Assembly (NCBI GenBank): GCA_001642415.1
Contig: LTDK01000101.1
Location: 1 to 47,316, forward strand
DNA: 47,316 bases
Direction: 5' to 3'
DNA from: Nematocida ironsii
Lineage: Eukaryota > Microsporidia
The notes under the pieces are model-generated. The model made no database searches. It was not told where the DNA came from and worked only from the letters and a program-made list of their open reading frames with translations. This document shows, piece after piece, positions 7,604 to 15,663 of this stretch (positions are counted from its first letter, which is position 1; each line of letters opens with the position of its first letter). A program made the translations under genes and the position numbers.

Positions 7604-10582
7604 TTATGGTTCATCGATAAGGGTCTCAAAGACATGTAGAAGGTATTCTGCATCTTGATAGACCATGCTGTTCTCTGCGTTATAAATCATTGCATTCTTA
7701 AACATTCTTTTTACATCTGCTTCAAACTCATCCATTGATTCATACGACTCTATGTTCTCCCGAATTTCTGAGACAGATATTGGGTACTGTATTATTTGGT
7801 AGTAGTCTGGGTATATATCTGGGTCTGGTAACTCCAAGAACAGCTCAATCCTTTTTCTTCCATTTACAGTACTTTTGACCAAACTTTTAAGAATGTTAGT
7901 GCACGTAGGGACTATGTTACTTCTCTTGTAGGCCTTTGAAGAGCGCATTGAAGTCTTTCTCTTTCCTGTGTACTCCTCCTCAGCTGCTTCTTTTTCGCTT
8001 GCAATCAGCTGTGGGGCAGGCCCAGAATACAGATCAAACGGACCAAGAATGTTTGACTCGTCTATTTTCTTAAACTCAACCATTTCTGCCTCACTTCTTG
8101 CAAGTATTTTGTTCAGTTCCTGGTCAGTTGAAACAACGCACGCAGCATCTCCCTCCACATTCTCTTCAAAAATATTTCTGAGAAGTGCCTCTCTCTCCTC
8201 ATGGGTAGTCCTGTTATCAAACCGCCCAGCTTGGATGATCTTCTCATCCACGTGCAGCTTGTGGTTTGCCTTTTCAAGAATATACTCCTCAACAGTGTCT
8301 GCAGTAATAAGCCTGTAAATACGAACCTCCTTGGTCTGCCCTATCCTGTGCGCTCTGTCCTGTGCCTGTTGGTCAGCATGCGGATTCCAGTCACTATCAA
8401 AAATAATCACAGTATCTGCAATTTGCAGGTTTAGACCAAGACCACCTGCACGGGTGCTCAAAAGAAAGACCGGATACCCAGAGGTGGGGTCATTGAATGA
8501 AGAGATCAAAGACGCTCGCTCTTCACTCTTCACAGCACCATCAAGCCTTAGGTATTTAAACCCTTCCATAACCAACATATCCTCCATAATTGTCATTATT
8601 TGTGTCATCTGGAAGAACATCAGCACCTTATGCCCAGTTGCCCGAAGCTTGTACAGCATTCTTCTGAGCAGCTCAAACTTACCACTTACCTTATAGAGAA
8701 GCTCATTGTTGATCTTAAGAGGGTTCACAAACTCCTCTACAGTATCAAAGACAAAGGGATGATTACATATCTTTCTCAGCTGCATGATAGTATTGTTAAG
8801 CTTCTTGACAGAGTCATTCTTTTTCAGAGTTGTGCTTCTAACTTCATTGTAAAGAGACTTTTGAAGCTGTGACATACCACACTTAATAATTGTTTCTACT
8901 TTATCAGGCAGCCCAGCTTCCACGTCTTTTTTGAGTCTTCTTAATAAGAAAGGCCTTAGAACTTTATGCAGCCGCTTAATAATAAGAAGCTCCTCCTCTT
9001 CATTCAGCTCTATCTTCTCTCCAACGTGCATAAGAGGCGCATTGAACCACTCGTCAAAGCTTCCGCCGCTGCAGAATATCTTGGGAAGTACAAAGTTAAG
9101 AAGTGACCATAGCTCAGGAAGACTGTTCTGTAATGGAGTTCCGGTAAGAAGAAGCCTGTATTTAGATTTATAATAGGTGTTCATTACCACACAAAGCCTT
9201 GACCCGCTGTTTTTCATTCGGTGCCCCTCATCTACTATTGTGTACAGCCAAGAGGTTTTCGACAGGAAATTCTTATCTTTAATTACATATTCAAAAGTAG
9301 TCAGCAGCACGTCATACTTCCCCTCTGTTGTTTCTTTTTTAAGGTCTTTTCTATGCCCAGGATCGCCTTTATATGGTAGAACCCTAATTGAAGGCGCCCA
9401 TCTGCTGAACTCTGACTGCCAGTTAGAAAAAGTGGACAAAGGAACAACCACTAAAAACGGATCTGTCTCCTGCTTCTTCTCCAAAATATAGCAGATAAAC
9501 ACAATTGCCTGCACTGTTTTACCTAGTCCCATTTCATCTGCAAGTATTCCATTAAGCTTGTTATTGTACAGACTGACCATCCACTCTACACCCTTTAGCT
9601 GGTACTCTCTGAGAAGACCATAAGACACAGACCTGGGCTGCTCCTTGATTAGTTCCTTTGAAGAATGTGCAGCCTCAAAGTAGTCCATTGGCTCCTCCTC
9701 TGGAGACTTGCTGTCTGTTGAGCCCTGCTGCATCTTTATTCTTTTCTTGAGAACATCAATGTATTCATCTGTCTTTTGCAGAATATGGGTCAGCCGGGTA
9801 TTCTTCTCCTGCCGCAGCAGCTTCAAGTACTCCTGCTCGTCATTCGACTTCAGCGCCTGTATTCTTGCCTTTTCTGCCTTTCTCTTAGACTTCTCCTCTT
9901 CTTTCCTGTGCTTTTCATGTATTGCGTTCACAGCAATGAATATTCTCTGCTGATTCGCAACCTGGTCCTTTAGAGACTGCACAGACTTCAAAGCAACCTG
10001 CTTGATGTTTTTCAGCATAGAAAGCCACCACGCCACCTTCTTCGCCTCTCCTGCAGCGATGTGCCGCGTTTCTAGCTCCGAAAGCACCCGTAAATCGTAT
10101 AAATTCTCTTGTTTGTGCACTAGCGACGCTTTAGATGACTTCAGAATTTCTGGAGAAACAATCTCCTTGATTCCTTTGTATACATTTCTTCTGAGAACAG
10201 TCTGCTCATGGTATAAACCAATCTTCTTTATATTCAGAAGCGTAGTGAATGCATCACTTTCTTCCCTCCGGCCTTCTAAATACGCCTTCGGATCCTTCTC
10301 AATCTCCTCATACGGAATTCCATTCCTATCCGCATACTCCCGGACTATTCTTTTAATTGCCATCCCTTTTCTTATGCTTTGCAATCTGTGCCTTTCTGTT
10401 TTTAGTGCCTCTACATCAAATCCTAACGGAAGGTGTGTTGGATGCATTCGTACAGTGGCCTCAAATTCAACCTTAAGAGCCTTGTCCTCTTCACTGGACG
10501 TAAATATACCGGAAACCCCGGACACAAACAACCCCCGCCTTGCATTAAGAAATGAGGTCCACTCTCTCTCGTCACTCTTCAT
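7604..10582 (-). CDS. STH1: SNF2/STH1-type chromatin remodelling ATPase with bromodomain
   Basis: This is the motor of a SWI/SNF- or RSC-type remodeller, a nuclear DNA translocase that moves nucleosomes. The ATG at 10582 gives 992 residues; the open frame runs further upstream into the CK2 gene, so the upstream ATG is rejected. Domain order: an HSA and post-HSA helical region at about 170-290, including the family-specific QALKSNDEQEYLKLLRQEK; helicase lobe 1 with DEMGLGKT at about 349-356 and DEGH at about 451; lobe 2 with the QDRAHRIGQ motif at about 741; a SnAC-like segment near 800-845; a C-terminal bromodomain (about 900-990) with PDYYQII and the YNAENS acetyl-lysine Asn. It is shorter than yeast Sth1 but architecturally complete. 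It lies 88 bp downstream of CK2 alpha on the same strand. Confidence 0.95.
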   Translation of the reverse strand: MKSDEREWTSFLNARRGLFVSGVSGIFTSSEEDKALKVEFEATVRMHPTHLPLGFDVEALKTERHRLQSIRKGMAIKRIVREYADRNGIPYEEIEKDPKAYLEGRREESDAFTTLLNIKKIGLYHEQTVLRRNVYKGIKEIVSPEILKSSKASLVHKQENLYDLRVLSELETRHIAAGEAKKVAWWLSMLKNIKQVALKSVQSLKDQVANQQRIFIAVNAIHEKHRKEEEKSKRKAEKARIQALKSNDEQEYLKLLRQEKNTRLTHILQKTDEYIDVLKKRIKMQQGSTDSKSPEEEPMDYFEAAHSSKELIKEQPRSVSYGLLREYQLKGVEWMVSLYNNKLNGILADEMGLGKTVQAIVFICYILEKKQETDPFLVVVPLSTFSNWQSEFSRWAPSIRVLPYKGDPGHRKDLKKETTEGKYDVLLTTFEYVIKDKNFLSKTSWLYTIVDEGHRMKNSGSRLCVVMNTYYKSKYRLLLTGTPLQNSLPELWSLLNFVLPKIFCSGGSFDEWFNAPLMHVGEKIELNEEEELLIIKRLHKVLRPFLLRRLKKDVEAGLPDKVETIIKCGMSQLQKSLYNEVRSTTLKKNDSVKKLNNTIMQLRKICNHPFVFDTVEEFVNPLKINNELLYKVSGKFELLRRMLYKLRATGHKVLMFFQMTQIMTIMEDMLVMEGFKYLRLDGAVKSEERASLISSFNDPTSGYPVFLLSTRAGGLGLNLQIADTVIIFDSDWNPHADQQAQDRAHRIGQTKEVRIYRLITADTVEEYILEKANHKLHVDEKIIQAGRFDNRTTHEEREALLRNIFEENVEGDAACVVSTDQELNKILARSEAEMVEFKKIDESNILGPFDLYSGPAPQLIASEKEAAEEEYTGKRKTSMRSSKAYKRSNIVPTCTNILKSLVKSTVNGRKRIELFLELPDPDIYPDYYQIIQYPISVSEIRENIESYESMDEFEADVKRMFKNAMIYNAENSMVYQDAEYLLHVFETLIDEP

Positions 10583-10670
10583 ATAAATAAAAAAGAATTG
10601 TCTACTTTTTGCATAAATCCAAAAGTTAAAAATTAAATCTGTGTTTCTAATTATAGATTCTAACCGGAAT

Positions 10671-11693
10671 TTACTCATTTCTATTACTAAAACAGCTAAA
10701 AACTTCATAGCCAAGGGCCTCCTTTGCGCTCGGCCTTCTCCGATGGTCAACCATAAGCATATCCTTTAGCAGGGCTATAAGCCCATCCCTTTGGTGAGAC
10801 TTCTTTGAAACTCGGATGTCTGCTGCCTGGACAGACGCCCACGAGTTCTCTGGTGGGCATGTGGAGTATATTTTTTCTAGCTGGTTTGCTGGGTGGGTTA
10901 GCTTATACTTCTCCATGTAGGATTTTAGCTGGTTTACTCCGCACACTCGGATAATTTTTTCTAGCTGGTCTTCATTTGAGCTGCCGTTAAATAGCGGTGT
11001 CCGATTGAAAATCATCTCACCAAGGATGCACCCCGCAGACCAAATGTCCAGAGAGTAGTCATAGTACCTGTACCCCAGAAGTAGTTCTGGTGCTTTAAAG
11101 TGCAGACTTGCCACCCGGGTGGCGTACTCTGTGTTTGGTAAATAGTACTCAGCCAGCCCCCAGTCAATGATTTTCAGTACACGTGTTTTATGGTTTATAA
11201 TAATATTCTGCGGCTTTAAGTCGCGGTGGAATATTCCCATTGCATGTATTTCATCAAGAGTGCTCAGAAGTTTATGCATATAGTATACTATATCATCATG
11301 TGTGAATATTTTAAAAAGAGCTCTGGCTTCTGTGTGGTCCTCATATGGGAATATTAGCGATCTTGTGTTTGTTTCGCTGTCTCTAACTACGTCTAGCAGG
11401 TGTATGACATTCTCTATATTCACAAGAGATTTCAGTATTTTTATTTCTCTATTGATTTTTTTCTCTCTAATAGGCCTCAGTACTTTTATTACACACTCTC
11501 TGTACTTTGACGAATTAGGCCGTTCCTCCCTCCCTTTGAATACTTGAGAATATTTTCCCCTGCCTAGAAAATCTGTTATTTTATACCTCTCAATATCCCC
11601 GTACTCAATAGTATAGTCTGCATACTCATAGTATGCCTTGCCTCTCTTCAGTGCGTTGTTGACGTACACTCGCGGAGTGGGTTCCAGTACCAT
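10671..11693 (-). CDS. CKA1: casein kinase 2 catalytic subunit alpha
   Basis: CK2 alpha is a constitutively active acidophilic Ser/Thr kinase of nucleus and cytoplasm. The 340-residue protein is close to normal length. The Gly loop is GRGKYS (44-49), the ATP-binding Lys is K70, and the catalytic loop is HRDLKPQN (156-163). Most telling is DWG at 177-179 in place of the usual DFG, and WGLAEYYLP, both typical of CK2. The activation segment ends with KAPE, where many CK2 enzymes have KGPE. A basic cluster (REKKINREIK, 77-86) matches the CK2 substrate- and inhibitor-binding stretch. The C-terminal lobe pattern YDYSLDIWSAGC is intact. The STH1-like remodeller follows on the same strand. Confidence 0.95.
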   Translation of the reverse strand: MVLEPTPRVYVNNALKRGKAYYEYADYTIEYGDIERYKITDFLGRGKYSQVFKGREERPNSSKYRECVIKVLRPIREKKINREIKILKSLVNIENVIHLLDVVRDSETNTRSLIFPYEDHTEARALFKIFTHDDIVYYMHKLLSTLDEIHAMGIFHRDLKPQNIIINHKTRVLKIIDWGLAEYYLPNTEYATRVASLHFKAPELLLGYRYYDYSLDIWSAGCILGEMIFNRTPLFNGSSNEDQLEKIIRVCGVNQLKSYMEKYKLTHPANQLEKIYSTCPPENSWASVQAADIRVSKKSHQRDGLIALLKDMLMVDHRRRPSAKEALGYEVFSCFSNRNE

Positions 11694-11891
11694 AGAAAAA
11701 ATTAAATTCGTGTTGTTTTTATGTTCATTATGAAGTAATTAAACTTAATGACAGACGACTAGGCAAGCCGTAGGTCCGCCAATAATAAAAATGGGTTCTA
11801 CCCCACTGAATAGATACTACACTTGATCAAAGCAATTGCCATGAGAAGTAATTTAAATTTTTCTCTTTCTATTTATAGTTCTTTATTAATA

Positions 11892-12386
11892 CTAACAGAA
11901 TTTCCAGTTATTCTTACAGACAACACAGTGAACGTACGTTGTCATTGGTTCATCAGCGCTTCTAGTCTGCAGCTGCCTGTACGTGCACTTTCTTTGCTTG
12001 CACTTAGTGCAGAAGAAAATGTCTGTCTCCGCCTCTTGCTGTGCAATTGTTGTATCAAGAAGTGCTCTTTGGAAGATTTTGGCCTCTAACTCCTTTAATT
12101 CTTTACTTCTCATCTCATCTCCTGTCATGGCTATAAACTTTTCTATTGCGAGCACCCCGTTATAAACAGAAGTGCACAGCCACTTATGTGATGCATCTTT
12201 TAAATTTAAATACTTTGTTCTAAATAGCGTGCCGTATTCTGCTCTTGTACTTGTGGTTCGATAGATTTCTTCTTCCAGTAAGTCACCCAGCGTGCTCGCT
12301 CTTTCTGGGTCAGTGCCTTCCATCTGCTGGCTAAATACTTTTGTGAATTCTTCTTTGCATCTTCTTCTAGTGTCCAGACAGTCCAT
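11892..12386 (-). CDS. DST1: transcription elongation factor TFIIS, short form
   Basis: TFIIS rescues backtracked RNA polymerase II by stimulating transcript cleavage. This version has 164 residues, about half of yeast Dst1. The N-terminal LW/TFIIS-N domain is absent. The central polymerase-binding domain occupies about 1-105, and the C-terminal zinc ribbon uses C126, C129, C154 and C157. The catalytic acidic hairpin RSADEPMT (142-149, D145 and E146) is intact, so cleavage stimulation should be retained. Its ATG lies only 22 bp from a possible divergent small ORF at 12409. Confidence 0.93.
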   Translation of the reverse strand: MDCLDTRRRCKEEFTKVFSQQMEGTDPERASTLGDLLEEEIYRTTSTRAEYGTLFRTKYLNLKDASHKWLCTSVYNGVLAIEKFIAMTGDEMRSKELKELEAKIFQRALLDTTIAQQEAETDIFFCTKCKQRKCTYRQLQTRSADEPMTTYVHCVVCKNNWKFC

Positions 12387-12408
12387 TACAAATATTTATT
12401 TTTTGCGC

Positions 12409-12627
12409 ATGCCGGATATATCCAGAAATCATATAAATATCACAGAAGATATATTACAAGAGTTGTGTTGTACTAAAATAAACAATCAATTAACACATTC
12501 AGAAGATATAAACAATTATACAACTTTACGGCCGCAAAGCACCATTTATATTCTAATTACATCTAAAAATCAAGCATCGCAGTACTCTGAGTATTATCAG
12601 AAGACGCATCATAGTATATTAATATAA
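12409..12627 (+). CDS. possible small protein, 72 aa, unknown
   Basis: This short open frame begins at an ATG preceded by AAATATTTATTTTTTGCGC, the same type of A/T-rich leader seen before other starts here. The product begins MPDISRNHINITEDILQELC and is hydrophilic, with no transmembrane segment or zinc motif. It would be divergent from TFIIS, sharing a 22-bp spacer. I recognise no family. A random open frame of this size is quite possible in AT-rich DNA. Confidence 0.35.
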   Translation: MPDISRNHINITEDILQELCCTKINNQLTHSEDINNYTTLRPQSTIYILITSKNQASQYSEYYQKTHHSILI

Positions 12628-12686
12628 CAGTTATTTCTAATGTTTTATTTTAATAGATGCAGTACACTGCATAAATACTCTGCTAT

Positions 12687-12829
12687 CTATTACTGCATAC
12701 AGAAGAATGCATTATAAGAAATAAATATTCATCTAAATATCATCATCTAAATTTCTCTTTTTCTCTGGGTATAAGAAGAGAATTACTAATTTATTTTCTT
12801 ATAGTGCATTCTTCTGTATGCAGTAATAG
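12687..12829. repeat. large inverted repeat (hairpin), about 40-bp arms
   Basis: The left arm at about 12687-12725 and the right arm at about 12789-12829 are near-perfect reverse complements around CTATTACTGCATACAGAAGAATGCA. Apart from one T/C difference and one single-base gap they match through TATAAGAAATAAAT. The loop is about 62 nt. It lies between the 3' end of eL27 and the start of TFIIS, both on the minus strand. It could be a folded-back element, a short-hairpin RNA source or a transcript-end structure. Confidence 0.85.
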
Positions 12830-12964
12830 CAATGAATAGTAAATTATGCTGGTATAACAGACTTATTATAACCCGAAAGTATACTAAATAAATGTGTAAT
12901 ACACGATAAATACCAGCAAATTTAAATAAAATATAAATATTGCGCTAGAATTCTTTATTTCTAA

Positions 12965-13354
12965 TTAAACTACTTGTTTCTTAAAGACCCAGTGAGAAGC
13001 ATTGTTTGAGTATGCTGCCTTGAATAGCTTCTCTACTTCTCTTAATAATTCTACCTTCTCAGACATGTCAGATATATCGGTAAGCTGCATTTTATCAAAG
13101 ACATTCTCCATCTTGTATTTGGTTGACATTAAGTGTCTTATGTTCATTTTTTTAACAAAGCACTTAACAGATTCTCTTCTCTTTTTCTGCCTCTCTGTCA
13201 TGTTCTCGGTGACTGGTGCTGGGAGCTTGCACATGCCAACAATAGTGACATACTCAAAGTGCTCGCCCTTCTTGATTCCATCAACGATCACTGCTTTGCA
13301 TCCTGCATACTTTCCTTTGGATAGAATAACTACGGTTTCTTTCTCAAACAACAT
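12965..13354 (-). CDS. RPL27: 60S ribosomal protein eL27
   Basis: eL27 is a structural protein of the eukaryotic large ribosomal subunit. The 129-residue product has the N-terminal KOW-like beta domain (VVILSKGKYAGCKAVIVDGI, residues 8-27), then SVKCFVKKMNIRHLMSTKY as in the family, and ends with WVFKKQVV in place of the usual Trp-Phe-Phe-Gln-Lys-type C-terminus. It is slightly shorter than the usual 136 residues. It is divergent from the B56 gene with 31 bp between start codons. A CTCCCT block lies a few bases upstream of its ATG. Confidence 0.95.
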   Translation of the reverse strand: MLFEKETVVILSKGKYAGCKAVIVDGIKKGEHFEYVTIVGMCKLPAPVTENMTERQKKRRESVKCFVKKMNIRHLMSTKYKMENVFDKMQLTDISDMSEKVELLREVEKLFKAAYSNNASHWVFKKQVV

Positions 13355-13385
13355 TTTGTTAGGGAGTAAAAAATAAAATTATTTT
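13355..13385. promoter_or_regulatory. 31-bp divergent promoter with CCC motif for eL27
   Basis: The whole space between the eL27 and B56 start codons is 31 bp. On the minus strand it reads A/T-rich and then CTCCCT (13361-13366) just before the eL27 ATG. C-rich blocks directly before start codons are known from microsporidian genes, especially ribosomal protein genes. Both promoters must overlap each other or the opposite coding region. Confidence 0.6.
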
Positions 13386-14303
13386 ATGCAGCGCTCTCTG
13401 GAAATGGACTTAAATTTAAGAATTCCTCCCAAACTGACAGTGGTTCTTGATGCAGAGACAGATTCTGGAACATATTTAGAAGATTGGTCACAAATAGAAG
13501 AAGCATTAGAAGATGTGCTAGAAAACGCAGATAGAATAGATTTTAGCGCATCTGCAGTAAACGTAATTCTACAAGGAATACTCTCACCAGATCCAAGAGA
13601 GAGAAAGATGTACTTTGAGATAGCATCTATTCTGGTAGAAAGAAGGATGTTAGACAAAAGCCATCTAATAAACATATTAATGGAATATCTCATGGATGAA
13701 ATTCCGCACTATGGCATAGAATTAATACTAAATCTTCTCAACCAGATAGGCGACATACAGTCAGAAGAGATTGCTGAGGTCTATATACCACTGCTGACTA
13801 AGCCATTGAATATAAAAATAAGAAAAGAAATTATGTATGGCATAACTGTAGTATACATATACACCACAGCAGACATAATATTAAGAATTCTTCTTAAGCA
13901 TTGCCGGCAGTTTGACTCATTAAACAGCTTTGTTGCTGTTATGATTATTGAGGGGTGTATTAAGTCGCTGCAAGTTGTTTCAAAGGAGTCATGCAGTATG
14001 GTGGCAAGCATATTTTCCATTTTGTTAGAAAAGGAACTTCAAGCAACTACTAAAAAAGTCACAGAATTATTCTGTGACTGCACATTTATATACAAAATAT
14101 CTAAAAACAGCAATGTAGTAATTGAAGGGCTGTTTAACACTGTATACTATCTCTCACAGAAATATTGGAAAAAGACAGAGCGTGTGTGTGTTTGCCAAAT
14201 GCTAGAAAGTCTTTTTCAGTTGAATAATGCTTCATTTGATGAGTCATTAAGAAAATACAACCATATGCGGTATACAAAGTATTTGGTAAAATCAGATAAA
14301 TAA
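13386..14303 (+). CDS. RTS1: PP2A regulatory subunit B56 (B') family, reduced
   Basis: B56 subunits direct protein phosphatase 2A to substrates. The 305-residue product is all helical and much shorter than the usual 400-600 residues. The family pattern is visible as SPDPRERKMYFEIASILVER near residues 60-80, then a helix ending HYGIELILNLL, then IPLLTKP, and near the C-terminus KYWKKTERVCVCQMLESLF, the counterpart of the B56 HWN-containing helix. The strongly conserved AERAL and WNNEY motifs are not kept, so substrate or catalytic-subunit contacts may differ. The start could be M1 or M7 (13404). ORC1 follows 78 bp downstream on the same strand. Confidence 0.75.
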   Translation: MQRSLEMDLNLRIPPKLTVVLDAETDSGTYLEDWSQIEEALEDVLENADRIDFSASAVNVILQGILSPDPRERKMYFEIASILVERRMLDKSHLINILMEYLMDEIPHYGIELILNLLNQIGDIQSEEIAEVYIPLLTKPLNIKIRKEIMYGITVVYIYTTADIILRILLKHCRQFDSLNSFVAVMIIEGCIKSLQVVSKESCSMVASIFSILLEKELQATTKKVTELFCDCTFIYKISKNSNVVIEGLFNTVYYLSQKYWKKTERVCVCQMLESLFQLNNASFDESLRKYNHMRYTKYLVKSDK

Positions 14304-14381
14304 AGAGCAGAAGGCCGTGCAAAAGAATAAAGAAGGGATCTGTGGAAATATAAAAAAAGAAAATTAAAATGCAGACGGCTG

Positions 14382-15521
14382 ATGGCCAATAAATATAAGA
14401 AAAGACACATTAAAAAAGAAAGCTGTATAAGAAATAGAGAAAATAAATATGCGCCTATTATAGCAAATAGTTTTATTTCATTTTTTATGCGGGCAGTGCC
14501 ATTGGGAAGAGAAGATGAATCAACTGCGATTTACAAATTATTAAAAGAGTCTATTGAGGAAAAGGAGTATGGTGTGCTGTATGTGAGTGGAATGCCAGGG
14601 TGTGGTAAGACCCTAACATGTAATAGTGTTCTTGAGATAGTTAAAGAAAACTATCCAGATGTTACTATTGCCAGTGTTAACTGTGGGTCTCTTATTCTTC
14701 CTTCAGATGTTTTTCTTGCAATTCACCAGATAATTACTCCTTCTGTAACACAGTCTTCAGCAAGAATGCTAGAAGAGACACTTAAATATCAGCCGTATAC
14801 AATAATACTGGCAGATGAGGTAGACATGCTTATAACAAAAAATCAGCACATTTTGTATGGGCTGCTAGAGTTGCCGTCTCTTTGCAAGAATTTATACATT
14901 ATTGCTATTTCAAATACGTTTAATCTTCCAGATAACAAGCTGACAGGAAAAGTAAGAAGTCGTCTGGGGTGGAACAGGCTCAACTTTGCACTGTATAAGA
15001 GGTCGCAGGTAGTGGGGATACTTAAGGAAATGCACCCAGAGTATGAATTTACAGATGAAGCCCTGGAGTACTGTGCAAACAAGATATGCACACTAAATGG
15101 GGATATAAGAAAAGCACTGCAAATACAAAAGCACGCAATGGCGCATGCGCTTAGAAATGATATTAAGAAAATAGAGATGGAAGACATGGACAGGGCAATA
15201 AAATACGTCTACCACTCAATGCAGAGCAGTTTTATTCGGTCACTCTCTGAGTACCAGAAGATTCTCCTAGGGATTGTTGCAAGGAAGGGATACTCTTTTC
15301 CAGATAGTCTATATGTTGACTTCCGGGCAACTCTCTCACTGAAACAGTTCCCTCTGCCAACCTTTAAAGAGTTCCAGTTTTTGGTGGAGAAAATGGTAGA
15401 AATAGGCGTGTTAAAGGGAAGAAGCAACAGCCTGGCAGTAGAAACAGATTATATTCCGGATGAGCTTGATATTATTTTTGAAGAGGAAGAAAATGACTAT
15501 CTTGAAGTAATTCCTATCTAA
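14382..15521 (+). CDS. ORC1: origin recognition complex subunit 1 (Orc1/Cdc6 AAA+ ATPase)
   Basis: Orc1 binds origins and loads the MCM helicase. The 379-residue product holds only the AAA+ and winged-helix parts. Walker A is GMPGCGKT (70-77) and Walker B is IILADEVD with D145-E146. Sensor 1 is AISNT. The segment NKLTGKVRSRLGW favours Orc1 over Cdc6, but a merged Orc1/Cdc6 role cannot be excluded. The BAH domain of larger Orc1 proteins is absent. Sensor 2 lies in GDIRKALQIQ. The C-terminal ~90 residues fit a winged helix. A short out-of-frame ORF (ATG at 14369, stop ending 14392) overlaps the start codon; if it is translated, M36 (14487) becomes a possible start that keeps the AAA+ domain. 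Confidence 0.85.
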   Translation: MANKYKKRHIKKESCIRNRENKYAPIIANSFISFFMRAVPLGREDESTAIYKLLKESIEEKEYGVLYVSGMPGCGKTLTCNSVLEIVKENYPDVTIASVNCGSLILPSDVFLAIHQIITPSVTQSSARMLEETLKYQPYTIILADEVDMLITKNQHILYGLLELPSLCKNLYIIAISNTFNLPDNKLTGKVRSRLGWNRLNFALYKRSQVVGILKEMHPEYEFTDEALEYCANKICTLNGDIRKALQIQKHAMAHALRNDIKKIEMEDMDRAIKYVYHSMQSSFIRSLSEYQKILLGIVARKGYSFPDSLYVDFRATLSLKQFPLPTFKEFQFLVEKMVEIGVLKGRSNSLAVETDYIPDELDIIFEEEENDYLEVIPI

Positions 15522-15663
15522 TTATGGAATAAGTAAAAGAAAGATAAATGACAGAAATAGAAAGGCGATGCTTGGTAAAATATACAGAAATAATGGAAGG
15601 CATCGCGTGTTTGAAATGGTAATTAAAATCAATATTTATATTGAATAATTTATTTCTTTATTT

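Noticed and set aside
10583..10750. N-terminal extension of the STH1-like protein
   Set aside because: It overlaps the end of the CK2 alpha gene and shows no family similarity; the ATG at 10582 follows a typical A/T-rich leader.
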